The notes under the pieces were generated by a model that saw only the letters and a program-made list of their open reading frames with translations, searched no databases and was not told the origin of the DNA. The position numbers were made by a program, and so were the translations under genes. Of a DNA stretch of 64,000 nucleotides, positions 8,894-17,262 are shown piece after piece. This DNA comes from Rhodobacterales bacterium LSUCC0031 (GTDB taxonomy: Bacteria; Pseudomonadota; Alphaproteobacteria; Rhodobacterales; Rhodobacteraceae). The stretch lies in the NCBI GenBank assembly GCA_015689735.1, contig WVSP01000002.1, positions 248,001 to 312,000 of the forward strand. The letters are read 5' to 3'. The first letter of the stretch is position 1, and every line of letters starts with the position of its first letter.

Positions 8894-9922
8894 TTAGCGC
8901 TGCTCCATCGCGTTTTCCCATTCGGCAAGAAAGGTGCGGCGATTGAGCGGGTCGAGATAGACCATCAGCGCTGGGCCAAGCCGGATCGGGCTGAACCCCG
9001 CCCCATCCGCGCCGCCGGTCTGGCCTAACGGGGGCAGGGGCCAATCACCCGCCGTATCGCGCAATCCCGTTTCGAGCAGCAGGTCGATCAAAGCGCCCGC
9101 GGCCTCCACCTCTTGGGCGTGGCGCGGGATGATCGCGGTGCGCAGCATGATATTCTCGAAATCCTCCATCCGAAGAATTTGCACCCGCCCGCCGGAATCG
9201 CGCGCCAGCCGCTCGGCGGCGTAGCTGCCCAAGACGTTATAGGCGACAGCCAGCCGCCCCGCCGCAACATCGTCGATCATCTGCCCCGAACAGCAGTAAA
9301 GCTGTGGGTCAAGCCGCCCCATCACCTCGACCAGCCGCCAATACACATCGGTCGAGCGTGTCTCCTTGGTGGCGAAAAGGTAACCCAAGCCACTTTCGCG
9401 CACATCATAGGTGCCGACAGCCCCATCGAACCGTGCCGGATGGTCACGCAACAGCGCAATCAGCTCTTGGCGCGTGGCAGGAACGGGTAGGCCCGCGATC
9501 CGTTCGCCATTGACCACGACGACCGCGCGCTCGGCGCTGAAGGCAAAGATCAGGTCGCGCCAGCGCGCCCAATCGGGCAGATCGGCGGTCATGGCTGAGC
9601 GATAGCTGCGCGCAAAGCCATCATTGGCAAGTTGAAATTGTAGGTCCATTGCTGATGAAAGCGCCAGATCGAAGGGCGCGCCATCGCGGATCGCTTGGTA
9701 CAGATCAGCGGATGAGGTGACGGTATAGGCGATGCCGATATCAGGGCGTTTGGCGCGAAACGCCGCAAGATAGGGCGCAAAAACCGCCAGATCGGCAGTC
9801 GAGATGATTCGTAAAACCCCCGGTCCAGTGCCGGGATAAAAGCGTTCTTCCTCAACCTCATAGGCGAATGCCGTACTAGCCCATGAAAGGATCAGGCCAA
9901 GGGCAAGACCAAGGATACGCAT
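8894..9922 (-). CDS. Periplasmic solute-binding protein associated with the TctDE two-component system
   Basis: This 342-residue protein begins with a Sec signal peptide (MRILGLALGLILSWASTAFA) and has the fold of type 2 extracellular solute-binding proteins (iron/sulfate/polyamine class): VLRIISTADLAVFAPYLAAF, later VVVNGERIAG and NVLGSYAAERL. It overlaps the 3' end of the sensor-kinase gene by 31 bases. No ABC permease or ATPase lies next to it. The context therefore suggests it works as a periplasmic co-sensor that presents a tricarboxylate to the kinase rather than as a transport component. The stop lies 8 bases from that of the convergent aldolase gene. Confidence 0.75.
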   Translation of the reverse strand: MRILGLALGLILSWASTAFAYEVEEERFYPGTGPGVLRIISTADLAVFAPYLAAFRAKRPDIGIAYTVTSSADLYQAIRDGAPFDLALSSAMDLQFQLANDGFARSYRSAMTADLPDWARWRDLIFAFSAERAVVVVNGERIAGLPVPATRQELIALLRDHPARFDGAVGTYDVRESGLGYLFATKETRSTDVYWRLVEVMGRLDPQLYCCSGQMIDDVAAGRLAVAYNVLGSYAAERLARDSGGRVQILRMEDFENIMLRTAIIPRHAQEVEAAGALIDLLLETGLRDTAGDWPLPPLGQTGGADGAGFSPIRLGPALMVYLDPLNRRTFLAEWENAMEQR

Positions 9923-11262
9923 GCACCCCTCCCGTTTTCTGCCTGTTGCAATGTCAGATGCCCGCCATGGGCCGCCACCACATCGCGCGCGATGGTCAAC
10001 CCCAGCCCCGAGCCGACGATGCCGCCGGTATTGGCCCCGCGTCGAAAGCGTTCGGTCAAGGCTTCGACAGGGCCATCGCCCAGCCCCGGCCCCTCGTCAG
10101 TGATGGTGACCCGACCCATGCCGTCGGACGTGGCGACCTGGATCCGGACGGTGGTGTCCTCGGGCGAATACTTGATCGCATTATCCAGCACATTGCGGAG
10201 CGCGCTGTCGAGCAGCACGGCATCGCCTGCGACCTGCGCAGGGGCCAATTCCAGCGATAGGCGGATATCGCGCAGCGCCGCCGTCGCCTCGAGCGTGGCG
10301 GCGGTCTGGCGGGCAAGGGCGGCCAGATCGATCGGATCGCGTGCCAGATCATCGGCGCGAAAGGCGACGGTCGCATGATCGAGCAACTGCCCTGCCGAGC
10401 GCGAGCTTTCATCGACGGCCCGAATGATGCCGCGCAGGCGTTGGCGCTCGGTCTCGTCCAAGGTGCGGTGAAGCGCGATCTCGGCTTGGGTGCGCACGGT
10501 GGCCAAGGGTGTGCGCACGCGGTGTGCGGCCTCGGCGATGAAATCCTCGGACCGGCGGATGGATTGGCCCAAACGGTCCATCAGCCGGTTGAGTGCGCTC
10601 ATCAAGGGGGCCAGCTCCGCCGGTGCTGCGCGGCGCAAGGGGCGCAGATCGGACGGACCGCGCCGCGACACGGCCGCGGCGATCTCGTTCAGCGGCCTGA
10701 GCGAGGTGCGCGCGGCAATCGCCGACAGCGCGACGGCCACGACGAAGAAGGCTACCGATAGGGCCGCGGCCAGCCGCGACAACTCGGCCGCGATCTGATC
10801 CACGCCTTGTCGCGTCTGGGCGACGGTCACGATCACCGGCACGGGCTGCGCGCCCGCCAGCACCACGCGCAGCACGGCGGCCATGCGGATCGTCTCGTCC
10901 GAGTAGGTCGCGGTTTGAAAGACCACCTGCCCGGGCGAGAGCACCGCATCGGGCGGTGGCAGGTCGGCATACCCTGTGAGGAGCGCCCCGGCTGCGGTCA
11001 CCCGGTAAAACACCCGATCCTCGCCGATGGCACCCAGCATCGAAAAGGCGGAGTAGGGTAGTTCCAGCCGCACTTCGCCCTGTTCGCTGCGCAAGGTCTC
11101 GGCGATGGTGATGGCCGAAGCCGCCAGCACATTGTCCTGGGTCCGCTCGGCCGCTTGGCGTGCCAGCCCGGTGACCATCCCCCAACTCAAGAGCGACAAT
11201 AGCGCCGCAACCCCCGCCAGAAGCAGGGTCAATCGCCGCCCGATGGAGCCGCGTGGGATCAC
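9892..11262 (-). CDS. tctE: Sensor histidine kinase, TctE-like
   Basis: This 456-residue inner-membrane kinase has an N-terminal helix (about 10-33), a periplasmic domain of about 125 residues that looks like the TctE N-terminal sensor domain, and a second helix (about 162-185). It continues with a HAMP-like linker, an H-box with the phospho-acceptor in AEAAHRVRTPLATVR, the N-box NVLDNAIKYSP and the G-boxes DEGPGLGDG and GSGLGLTIA. It overlaps tctD by 4 bases and should phosphorylate TctD when a tricarboxylate is present. The divergent tctCBA operon is the obvious target. Confidence 0.88.
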   Translation of the reverse strand: MIPRGSIGRRLTLLLAGVAALLSLLSWGMVTGLARQAAERTQDNVLAASAITIAETLRSEQGEVRLELPYSAFSMLGAIGEDRVFYRVTAAGALLTGYADLPPPDAVLSPGQVVFQTATYSDETIRMAAVLRVVLAGAQPVPVIVTVAQTRQGVDQIAAELSRLAAALSVAFFVVAVALSAIAARTSLRPLNEIAAAVSRRGPSDLRPLRRAAPAELAPLMSALNRLMDRLGQSIRRSEDFIAEAAHRVRTPLATVRTQAEIALHRTLDETERQRLRGIIRAVDESSRSAGQLLDHATVAFRADDLARDPIDLAALARQTAATLEATAALRDIRLSLELAPAQVAGDAVLLDSALRNVLDNAIKYSPEDTTVRIQVATSDGMGRVTITDEGPGLGDGPVEALTERFRRGANTGGIVGSGLGLTIARDVVAAHGGHLTLQQAENGRGACVSLVLPLA

Positions 11263-11927
11263 GGCGCCCCCGTGTCGATTCGGTAGCCCAAGCCGCGCAC
11301 CGTCTCGATCTTCAGGCCGACCGTTTCGATCCGGCGGCGCAGGCGGCCGACATAAACCTCGATCGCGTTCTCGGTCACGGCGGCATCATAGGAAAAAAGC
11401 CGGTCCATCAAATGCGCCTTGGACATGATCTGGCCAGGATGGCGCGCGAAAATCTCAAGCAAGCGGATTTCGCGATGTTTCAGCTCCAAGACGGTCGCGC
11501 CACGGCTGAGCGTGCCGGAAAGCGGATCGAAAAGACAGCCGCCAAGCGTGATCTGGTTGCGCGCGGCCCCGCCACGGCGACGCAAGACCGCCCGGCATCG
11601 GGCCTCCAACTCCGAGAAATCAAAGGGTTTCATGATGTAGTCATCGGCCCCCTGATCGAGTGCGCCCACCCGGTCGGAGACTTGGCTGCGCGCGGTCAGC
11701 ACGATCACGGGTGTCTCGATCCGGGTGCGGCTGCGCGCCAGAAATTCCCGCCCATCCCCATCTGGCAGCATCACATCAAGCAAGATCAGGTCGTAAAGGG
11801 CCGCGGCCAGACAATCCTCGGCGGCGGCCAGTGTGGCGGCGTGATCGACGGCGTGGCCATCGAGCACAAGCCGGCTCATCAGCGCCTCGGCCAGTTCCAG
11901 ATTATCCTCGACCAACAAGTAGCGCAT
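11259..11927 (-). CDS. tctD: OmpR-family response regulator, TctD-like
   Basis: This 222-residue response regulator has a receiver domain with the acidic pocket (VEDN near residue 7), the phospho-acceptor Asp in LILLDVMLPDGDG, the Thr in IVLTAR and Lys in YIMKPFD. It is followed by an OmpR/PhoB winged helix (GLGYRID at the C-terminus). It is the first gene of the regulatory operon, 119 bases from the oppositely oriented tctC start. The gap contains tandem CTGTCAG repeats that suit binding of an OmpR-type dimer. Confidence 0.92.
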   Translation of the reverse strand: MRYLLVEDNLELAEALMSRLVLDGHAVDHAATLAAAEDCLAAALYDLILLDVMLPDGDGREFLARSRTRIETPVIVLTARSQVSDRVGALDQGADDYIMKPFDFSELEARCRAVLRRRGGAARNQITLGGCLFDPLSGTLSRGATVLELKHREIRLLEIFARHPGQIMSKAHLMDRLFSYDAAVTENAIEVYVGRLRRRIETVGLKIETVRGLGYRIDTGAP

Positions 11928-11966
11928 CGCCGCTGTTTTCCCCCTTTCACGCCCTATCGCGCAAAG

Positions 11967-11984
11967 CTGTCAGGCTTCTGTCAG
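11967..11984. promoter_or_regulatory. Tandem CTGTCAG repeats, candidate TctD operator
   Basis: Two identical 7-mers, CTGTCAG at 11967-11973 and 11978-11984, recur with an 11-base period in the tctD-tctC divergent region. OmpR/PhoB-type regulators bind direct repeats spaced about one helical turn, so this is the best candidate for the TctD site. It lies about 60-80 bases before the tctC start codon. Binding is inferred only. Confidence 0.5.
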
Positions 11985-12046
11985 CTTTTCATGATGGATT
12001 GGCAGCATGGGCGGCGGAGGACCGCCTGTCAAACGGGAGGATGACC

Positions 12047-13027
12047 ATGATCACCTTTGGGTGGACGCGTCGCGCCATGCTGGCTGCGGCAACCGCAACG
12101 CTGGCCTTTGCAGGCACGGCGCAAGCAGATCAAATGATGGACCAAGTGCATTTCCTGATCCCCGGCGGCGCCGGTGGCGGTTGGGATGGAACAGCGCGCG
12201 GCACTGGTGAGGCGCTGGTGAATGCCGGGCTGATCGGCAGCGCGACCTATGAAAACTTGTCGGGCGGCGGCGGCGGCGTGGCAATTGCCAGCCTGATCGA
12301 GAACGCCGCCTCGAGCGATGGCACCTTGATGGTCAACTCAACCCCCATCGTGATCCGCGCGCTGACCGGCGAGATTTCGCAAAGCTTCCGTGACCTGACC
12401 CCCGTGGCAGGCACCGTGGGCGATTACGCCGCCCTCGTCGTGACCGCTGACAGCCCGATCACCACCATGGCCGATGCACTCGCCATGTACCGCGCCGACG
12501 GGATGGATTTCGCCATTGGCGGCGGTTCCGTGCCGGGCGGCATGGATCACCTTGTCGCGGCCATCGTGATGCAGGCCGCAGGCGAAGACCCGACCGCCTT
12601 CAACTATATCGGCTATGATGCCGGTGGTGAGGCGATGGCGGGTCTCCTCTCGGGCGAGATCGACGCGCTTTCGACCGGCTTCTCGGAAGCGATTGCCTTG
12701 GCCGATCAGGGTGTCGTGCGCATCCTCGGCGTGACCGCACCCGAGCGTGTGCCGGCCTCGGCCGACACACCGACCTTCGCCGAGCAGGGGATCGACGCGC
12801 AATTCGTGAACTGGCGCGGCTTCTTTGCCGCCCCCGGCATGGATGCCGCCAAGGTGCAGGCCTACCAGGATCTTTTGGCCGCGATGCTGGAAACCCCAGA
12901 ATGGGAAACAGTGCGTGCCAGCATGGGGCTTGTGAACATCTATCGCCCCGGCGCGGAATTCGTCGAATTCCTCGAGGCGCAGGAAACGCAGATCGGCGAC
13001 CTGATGCGCGAGCTAGGCTTCCTGTAA
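12047..13027 (+). CDS. tctC: Tripartite tricarboxylate transporter substrate-binding protein TctC
   Basis: This is a 326-residue periplasmic binding protein of the TctC (Bug) family, with a signal peptide (start MITFGWTRRAML, cleavage near AQADQ). The typical motif FLIPGGAGGGWDGTARG forms the first ligand loop; ENLSGGGGGVAIASL and VGDYAALVV follow as in TctC, which binds citrate or other tricarboxylates. I chose the second of two close ATG codons because GGGAGG ends 6 bases before it; the first ATG directly abuts that ribosome site. The gene is divergent from tctD and is followed by a 12-bp hairpin before tctB. Confidence 0.92.
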   Translation: MITFGWTRRAMLAAATATLAFAGTAQADQMMDQVHFLIPGGAGGGWDGTARGTGEALVNAGLIGSATYENLSGGGGGVAIASLIENAASSDGTLMVNSTPIVIRALTGEISQSFRDLTPVAGTVGDYAALVVTADSPITTMADALAMYRADGMDFAIGGGSVPGGMDHLVAAIVMQAAGEDPTAFNYIGYDAGGEAMAGLLSGEIDALSTGFSEAIALADQGVVRILGVTAPERVPASADTPTFAEQGIDAQFVNWRGFFAAPGMDAAKVQAYQDLLAAMLETPEWETVRASMGLVNIYRPGAEFVEFLEAQETQIGDLMRELGFL

Positions 13028-13069
13028 GTATATCGCCGCCTGCGTGACGGCGCGGGCGGCAAGATCCCA

Positions 13070-13098
13070 GACCGAAGCGCAGCATATGCGCTTCGGTC
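13070..13098 (+). terminator. Strong 12-bp hairpin between tctC and tctB
   Basis: GACCGAAGCGCA (13070-13081) and TGCGCTTCGGTC (13087-13098) form a perfect 12-bp stem around the 5-base loop GCATA, 42 bases after the tctC stop. No T-run follows, so it is probably not an efficient intrinsic terminator. It more likely protects the upstream tctC message or partly attenuates read-through, giving more binding protein than membrane subunits. A weaker GCCGCC/GGCGGC pairing lies just upstream. Confidence 0.6.
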
Positions 13099-13138
13099 GT
13101 TTGATCCCATAATGACCGAACATCGGGGAGGGACGACC

Positions 13139-13636
13139 ATGGCGCTTGATCGTTGGATCGCGCTGGCCTTTATCACCTTGTGCTGCGTCTATGGCTATGC
13201 CGCGTTCTTTACCATGGATGACAGCTTGCCGCCGATCTTGCGGCGCAACCCGATCTGGCCTTCGACATTCCCCAAGATGCTCGCGGTGGCGGGGATCATC
13301 GTGGGTTTGATGGTGTTGTTTGGTCCCAAGACCCGCAAAGCCGATAACCCGGCCAAAGCGGCTGATGGCACGATGGACATCACCAAGTTGCGCGAATATC
13401 AGATCGTCCCCGCGCTGGCCTTGGTGGTGCTGATGCTGGCCTATGCCATGACATTGCGCCCCTTGGGCTTTCTTGGCTCTACGACCCTGTTCCTGATGCT
13501 GGGCGCGATGATCTTGGGCGAGCGCAAGCTTTATGTGCTGATCCCGATCGCGGGCCTCGCTGCATGGTCGATCTGGTATCTTGTCCAAGAAGTGCTGGGG
13601 ATCTTCCTGCGCCCTTGGCCGGCGTTCATGGCCTGA
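13139..13636 (+). CDS. tctB: Tripartite tricarboxylate transporter small membrane subunit TctB
   Basis: This 165-residue protein has four predicted membrane helices (about 5-27, 40-58, 85-105 and 110-155, the last stretch divided in two), matching the small TctB subunit. The start at MALDRW is supported by GGGGAGGG about 7 bases upstream; an upstream in-frame ATG at 13112 lacks a ribosome site. It lies 12 bases before tctA and should form the membrane complex with it. Sequence conservation of TctB is low, so the call rests on length, topology and position. Confidence 0.88.
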   Translation: MALDRWIALAFITLCCVYGYAAFFTMDDSLPPILRRNPIWPSTFPKMLAVAGIIVGLMVLFGPKTRKADNPAKAADGTMDITKLREYQIVPALALVVLMLAYAMTLRPLGFLGSTTLFLMLGAMILGERKLYVLIPIAGLAAWSIWYLVQEVLGIFLRPWPAFMA

Positions 13637-13648
13637 GGAGGGCGGAGC

Positions 13649-15163
13649 ATGATTGAAGGTCTCCTGTTAGGGCTCGCCGCCGCGGTCACGCCTTTCAACC
13701 TGATGATGGTGGTGATGGGCTGCGTGATCGGCACGCTGATCGGCATGTTGCCCGGTCTTGGGCCGATGTCGATCATCGCGATCATGATCCCGATCGCGAT
13801 CAGCATCGGCGATCCGGCCTCCGCCTTGATCCTGTTGTCGGGCGTCTATTACGGCGCGATTTTCGGCGGCTCGACCTCGTCCATCCTGCTCAACGCGCCG
13901 GGGGTCGCAGGAACGGTCGCGACCAGCTTCGATGGCTACCCCATGGCGCGCAAGGGGATGGCGGGCAAGGCCCTGACCATCGCGGCCATCGCAAGTTTCG
14001 CGGGTGGCACGATCGGCACGATCTTGTTGATGATCTTTGCGCCCGCGCTGTCGTCGGTGGCACTTCTGTTCCACTCGGCCGAATATTTCGCGCTGATGGT
14101 CGTGGGGCTGTCGGCGATTGCCGCCTTCGCAGGCACCGGGCAGGTGGGCAAGGCGCTGATGATGACGATCCTTGGCCTGATGATGGGTACGGTGGGCGAA
14201 GGGGCGCTGTCGAACATGCCGCGCTTCACCTTTGGCATCATGGAGCTGCAATCGGGCTTTTCCTTCATCACGCTCGCCATGGCGATGTTTGCCTTGCCCG
14301 AGGCGCTGTTTCTGGTCATGAACCCCGCCCGTGCGGCCACGGATGCAGGTGGCAAGATCACCAATCTACGGATCAGTCGTGACGAGGCCCGCACCATTGC
14401 CCCCGTGATCGGGCGACAATCGATCCAAGGGTTTTTCATCGGTGTTCTGCCGGGGGCAGGCGCGACCATCGCCTCGTTCCTTGGCTATGCGGTCGAGCGC
14501 AACCTTGCCAAGGGCAAGGAGCAGGAGGAATTCGGCCATGGCTCGATCAAGGGGCTGGCCGCGCCGGAATCGGCCAATAACGCGGCTTGCTCGGGCTCGT
14601 TCGTGCCGCTTCTGACCTTGGGCATTCCCGGCTCTGGCACCACGGCGATCTTGCTCGGCGCGCTTTTGGCACTGAGCGTGACACCGGGGCCGCGCCTGAT
14701 GATCGATGAGCCCGATGTGTTCTGGGCGGTCATCATCTCGATGTATATCGGCAATCTGGTCCTTTTGATGCTGAACCTGCCGCTGATCCCATATATCGCG
14801 AAAATCCTCACGATCCCAAGGCAGTATCTTATTCCATTCATCCTGTTTTTCACCTTGATGGGTAGCTATATCGGGCAAAATAACCCGACCGAGTTGCTCA
14901 TCCTCGTGGGCTTCGGCGTGATTGCCACGATCTTGCGCTTTGCCGATTATCCGCTGGCACCCTTGCTGATCGGCTTCATCCTTGGGACGATGATGGAAGA
15001 TAACTTCGCACGCGCGATGCAGCTTTATCGCGGTTTCGATTTCATCATCGAACGGCCGATGACCTTGGCGCTATTGGTTCTTGCGGCGATCCTCGTGGTA
15101 TTGCCAAGCTACCGCGCCCGGCGGGCAAGGCTGCGGGCAGCCGGGGTGGCCGATGGCGACTGA
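13649..15163 (+). CDS. tctA: Tripartite tricarboxylate transporter large permease subunit TctA
   Basis: This is a 504-residue inner-membrane protein with about 11-12 helices. It has the two conserved TctA motifs: GMLPGLGPMSIIAIMIP with YYGAIFGGSTSSILLNAPG in the first half, and the related GVLPGAGATIASFLGYAVE with NAACSGSFVPLLTLGIPGSGTTAILLGAL in the second half. This duplicated pattern is diagnostic. It uses an ion gradient to import the ligand delivered by TctC. Its last 11 bases overlap the start of the CoA-transferase gene, which links uptake with CoA activation in one transcript. Confidence 0.95.
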   Translation: MIEGLLLGLAAAVTPFNLMMVVMGCVIGTLIGMLPGLGPMSIIAIMIPIAISIGDPASALILLSGVYYGAIFGGSTSSILLNAPGVAGTVATSFDGYPMARKGMAGKALTIAAIASFAGGTIGTILLMIFAPALSSVALLFHSAEYFALMVVGLSAIAAFAGTGQVGKALMMTILGLMMGTVGEGALSNMPRFTFGIMELQSGFSFITLAMAMFALPEALFLVMNPARAATDAGGKITNLRISRDEARTIAPVIGRQSIQGFFIGVLPGAGATIASFLGYAVERNLAKGKEQEEFGHGSIKGLAAPESANNAACSGSFVPLLTLGIPGSGTTAILLGALLALSVTPGPRLMIDEPDVFWAVIISMYIGNLVLLMLNLPLIPYIAKILTIPRQYLIPFILFFTLMGSYIGQNNPTELLILVGFGVIATILRFADYPLAPLLIGFILGTMMEDNFARAMQLYRGFDFIIERPMTLALLVLAAILVVLPSYRARRARLRAAGVADGD

Positions 15164-16358
15164 GGCCACGGCCCCCCTGCGCGGCGTGCGGGTTCTCGAT
15201 CTGACCAATGTGTTGGCAGGCCCCTTCGCCTGCCAGCAACTCGCCCATCTGGGCGCCGAGGTGATCAAGATCGAGGCGGTGGGCCGGGGCGATTTGGCGC
15301 GCAACCTCGGTGCCGACCCCGATCTGTCGGCGCGCGGCATGGGGATTAGCTTTCTGGCGCAGAACGCAGGCAAGACCTCGCTCACGCTGAACCTCAAGGA
15401 CGCGCGTGGGCGGGTGATCCTCGAGCAGCTTGTCAAAGATGCCGATGTGCTGGTCGAAAACTTCCGCCCCGGCGTGATGGACCGGCTGGGGGTCGGCCCA
15501 CACCATCTTCGCGCACTTAACCCGCGTTTGATTTACTGCGCGATCTCGGGTTTTGGCCAAACCGGCCCATGGGCGGATCGACCCGCCTATGACCAGATCG
15601 TGCAAGGGGCGGCAGGCGTCATGGCGATCACGGGCGATGCGGGCAGCGCGCCCTTGCGCGTGGGCTACCCGCTTGCCGACACCATCGGTGGCTTGACGGC
15701 CGCCATGGCAATCGCGGCAGCGCTCAATGCCAATCCACGCGGGGCCTTTATCGATGTCTCGATGCTTGAGGCTGTACTCGCGACGATGGGCTGGGTGGTG
15801 TCGAATTACCTTGTCGGCGGTGTCGCCCCTCAACCGCAAGGCAATGAAAACCCGACTTCGGCCCCCTCGGGCATGTTTCAATGCAGCGATGCGCCGATCA
15901 ACATCGCGGCCAATACCGATGAGCAATGGGTGACGCTTGCCCGCCATCTCGGGCGGGCTGACCTGATCGCGACCCCGGATTTCGCCACGCGCGAGGATCG
16001 CAAGCGGAACCGCCACCGCTTGCGCGCCGAACTGGAAACCGTGTTGACGACCCGAGCGGCCGAGATATGGGCCGAGGAATTGGCCGCCATCGGCGTGCCA
16101 GCGGGTGCGGTGATGCGCGTACCTGCGATCTTGGCCCATCCCCAGATCGCGACCCGCGATTTCATCGGCCAGTTCACCGATACCCCCGGCGTTGGCCGTC
16201 CGGTCGATTTGGTGCGGTTGGGGGCGATGATCGATGGGCAACGCCCAAGCGTGACGACGCCACCGCCCGCCCTTGGCCAGCACAGCGATGACATTTTGCA
16301 AGGTCTTGGATATGACGCAAACGCGATCGAAATGCTGCGCGCGGAGGGCGTGATTTGA
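15153..16358 (+). CDS. Class III (CaiB/BaiF/Frc family) CoA-transferase, probably acting on citrate or a related tricarboxylate
   Basis: This 401-residue protein is a complete family III CoA-transferase: LRGVRVLDLTNVLAGPFACQQLAHLGAEVIKIE at the start, NFRPGVMDRLG, ISGFGQTGPW and the predicted catalytic Asp176 in GYPLADTIGG. It should move CoA from a donor thioester to an imported carboxylic acid. It overlaps tctA by 11 bases and the next gene by 4, so it is produced with the transporter. Because the next gene is a citryl-CoA-lyase-like protein, citrate (forming citryl-CoA) is the most economical substrate; this is inference from context. Confidence 0.85.
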   Translation: MATEATAPLRGVRVLDLTNVLAGPFACQQLAHLGAEVIKIEAVGRGDLARNLGADPDLSARGMGISFLAQNAGKTSLTLNLKDARGRVILEQLVKDADVLVENFRPGVMDRLGVGPHHLRALNPRLIYCAISGFGQTGPWADRPAYDQIVQGAAGVMAITGDAGSAPLRVGYPLADTIGGLTAAMAIAAALNANPRGAFIDVSMLEAVLATMGWVVSNYLVGGVAPQPQGNENPTSAPSGMFQCSDAPINIAANTDEQWVTLARHLGRADLIATPDFATREDRKRNRHRLRAELETVLTTRAAEIWAEELAAIGVPAGAVMRVPAILAHPQIATRDFIGQFTDTPGVGRPVDLVRLGAMIDGQRPSVTTPPPALGQHSDDILQGLGYDANAIEMLRAEGVI

Positions 16359-17128
16359 CCGACACAAGCGATGTCGCCGACTGGTGGCGTACCTCCATCA
16401 TCGAGATGACGCCGGGGCGTATCAGCCTGCGTGGAAATCTTGTAGAAGATTTGATCGGCAACATCGGCTTCGCACCGATGATCTGGCTGATGGTCATGGG
16501 CGACAAAATCGAGGGGCCGCGCGCGGCCCTGTTCGAGGCGGCGCTGGTCTCGGCGGTCGATCACGGGCCGCAAGCCCCCTCAATCGCGGCTGCGCGGATG
16601 GCCGCCACCTGTGGGGTGGGGCTGCAATCGGCGATGGCCACGGGGCTGAACATGCTGGGCGATGTGCATGGGGGCGCGGGTGAACAGGCTGTGGCGCTCT
16701 ACCATGCGGTGGCCGAAGCCGATGATCTGGGTCAAGTGCTTGATGATTGGCGGGCCAAACATGGCCCCTACCTCCCCGGATTTGGCCACAGGTTCCATAA
16801 ACCCGTCGATCCCCGCGCGCCGCGCCTTTTGGCGTTGGTCGATCAGGCGGCCGCGGATGGGGCAGTCTCGGGCCATTTCGCCGATGTCGCGCGCGCGATC
16901 GGCGCGCATCTTGCTGCCGAGCGCGGCAAGCCTGTGGCGCTCAATATCGATGGCGCCACGGCGGTGATCTATGCCGAACTTGGCTGCCCCGCACCCTTGG
17001 CGCGCGGTTTCTTCGGCCTCTCGCGCTCGGTCGGTATCCTCGCCCACGCATGGGAACAAATGGAACAGGGCGGGCGCAACAAGGGGCCGACGCCACCTGC
17101 CTATCGCTGGACCTTTGATCCAAGCTGA
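16355..17128 (+). CDS. Citryl-CoA lyase-like protein (citrate synthase superfamily)
   Basis: This 257-residue protein matches the short citrate-synthase-superfamily type that cleaves citryl-CoA to acetyl-CoA and oxaloacetate. All three catalytic positions of citrate synthase are visible: His105 in DVHGGAGEQ, His145 in LPGFGHRFHK followed by DPR, and Asp199 in LNIDGATA. It is far shorter than citrate synthase (about 430 residues). The start is a TTG at 16355 overlapping the CoA-transferase stop, supported by GGAGGG 6 bases upstream. Together with the CoA-transferase it would replace the CitDEF citrate lyase complex. It could instead cleave a homologous acyl-CoA. Confidence 0.82.
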   Translation: MTDTSDVADWWRTSIIEMTPGRISLRGNLVEDLIGNIGFAPMIWLMVMGDKIEGPRAALFEAALVSAVDHGPQAPSIAAARMAATCGVGLQSAMATGLNMLGDVHGGAGEQAVALYHAVAEADDLGQVLDDWRAKHGPYLPGFGHRFHKPVDPRAPRLLALVDQAAADGAVSGHFADVARAIGAHLAAERGKPVALNIDGATAVIYAELGCPAPLARGFFGLSRSVGILAHAWEQMEQGGRNKGPTPPAYRWTFDPS

Positions 17129-17138
17129 CCCGGTGCTC

Positions 17139-17167
17139 TTGACAAGATCACACGCGCTCACAATGTT
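17139..17167 (+). promoter_or_regulatory. Predicted promoter of the thi operon
   Basis: A perfect -35 hexamer TTGACA (17139-17144) is followed after 17 bases by AATGTT (17162-17167), a weak -10. Transcription would begin close to the 5' edge of the TPP aptamer, which is a normal arrangement for a riboswitch leader. The promoter lies 11 bases after the preceding stop codon. Confidence 0.45.
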
Positions 17168-17174
17168 GCCCATC

Positions 17175-17256
17175 GTGACAGGGGCGTCCGGGCAATTGCC
17201 TGGGCTGAGAAGTACCCTTTGAACCTGAACCAGATCATGCTGGCGTAGGGAGTCCG
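17175..17256 (+). ncRNA. TPP (THI-box) riboswitch aptamer
   Basis: The leader contains the diagnostic THI-box blocks in order: GGGGCG, GGGCTGAGA (17202-17210), ACCCTTTGAACCTGA (17214-17228), a P4/P5 region CAGATCATGCTGG, and GCGTAGGGA (17243-17251). A short P1 (GAC 17177-17179 with GTC 17252-17254) closes the structure. It should bind thiamine pyrophosphate and lower expression of the downstream thiamine-salvage genes thiM, thiE and thiD. The gene order is exactly what such a switch controls. Confidence 0.95.
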
Positions 17257-17262
17257 TGACCG

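Noticed and set aside
15081-15152. Earlier in-frame start for the CoA-transferase inside tctA
   Set aside because: The extension has no family similarity, and the ATG at 15153 begins directly before the conserved LRGVRVLDL segment.
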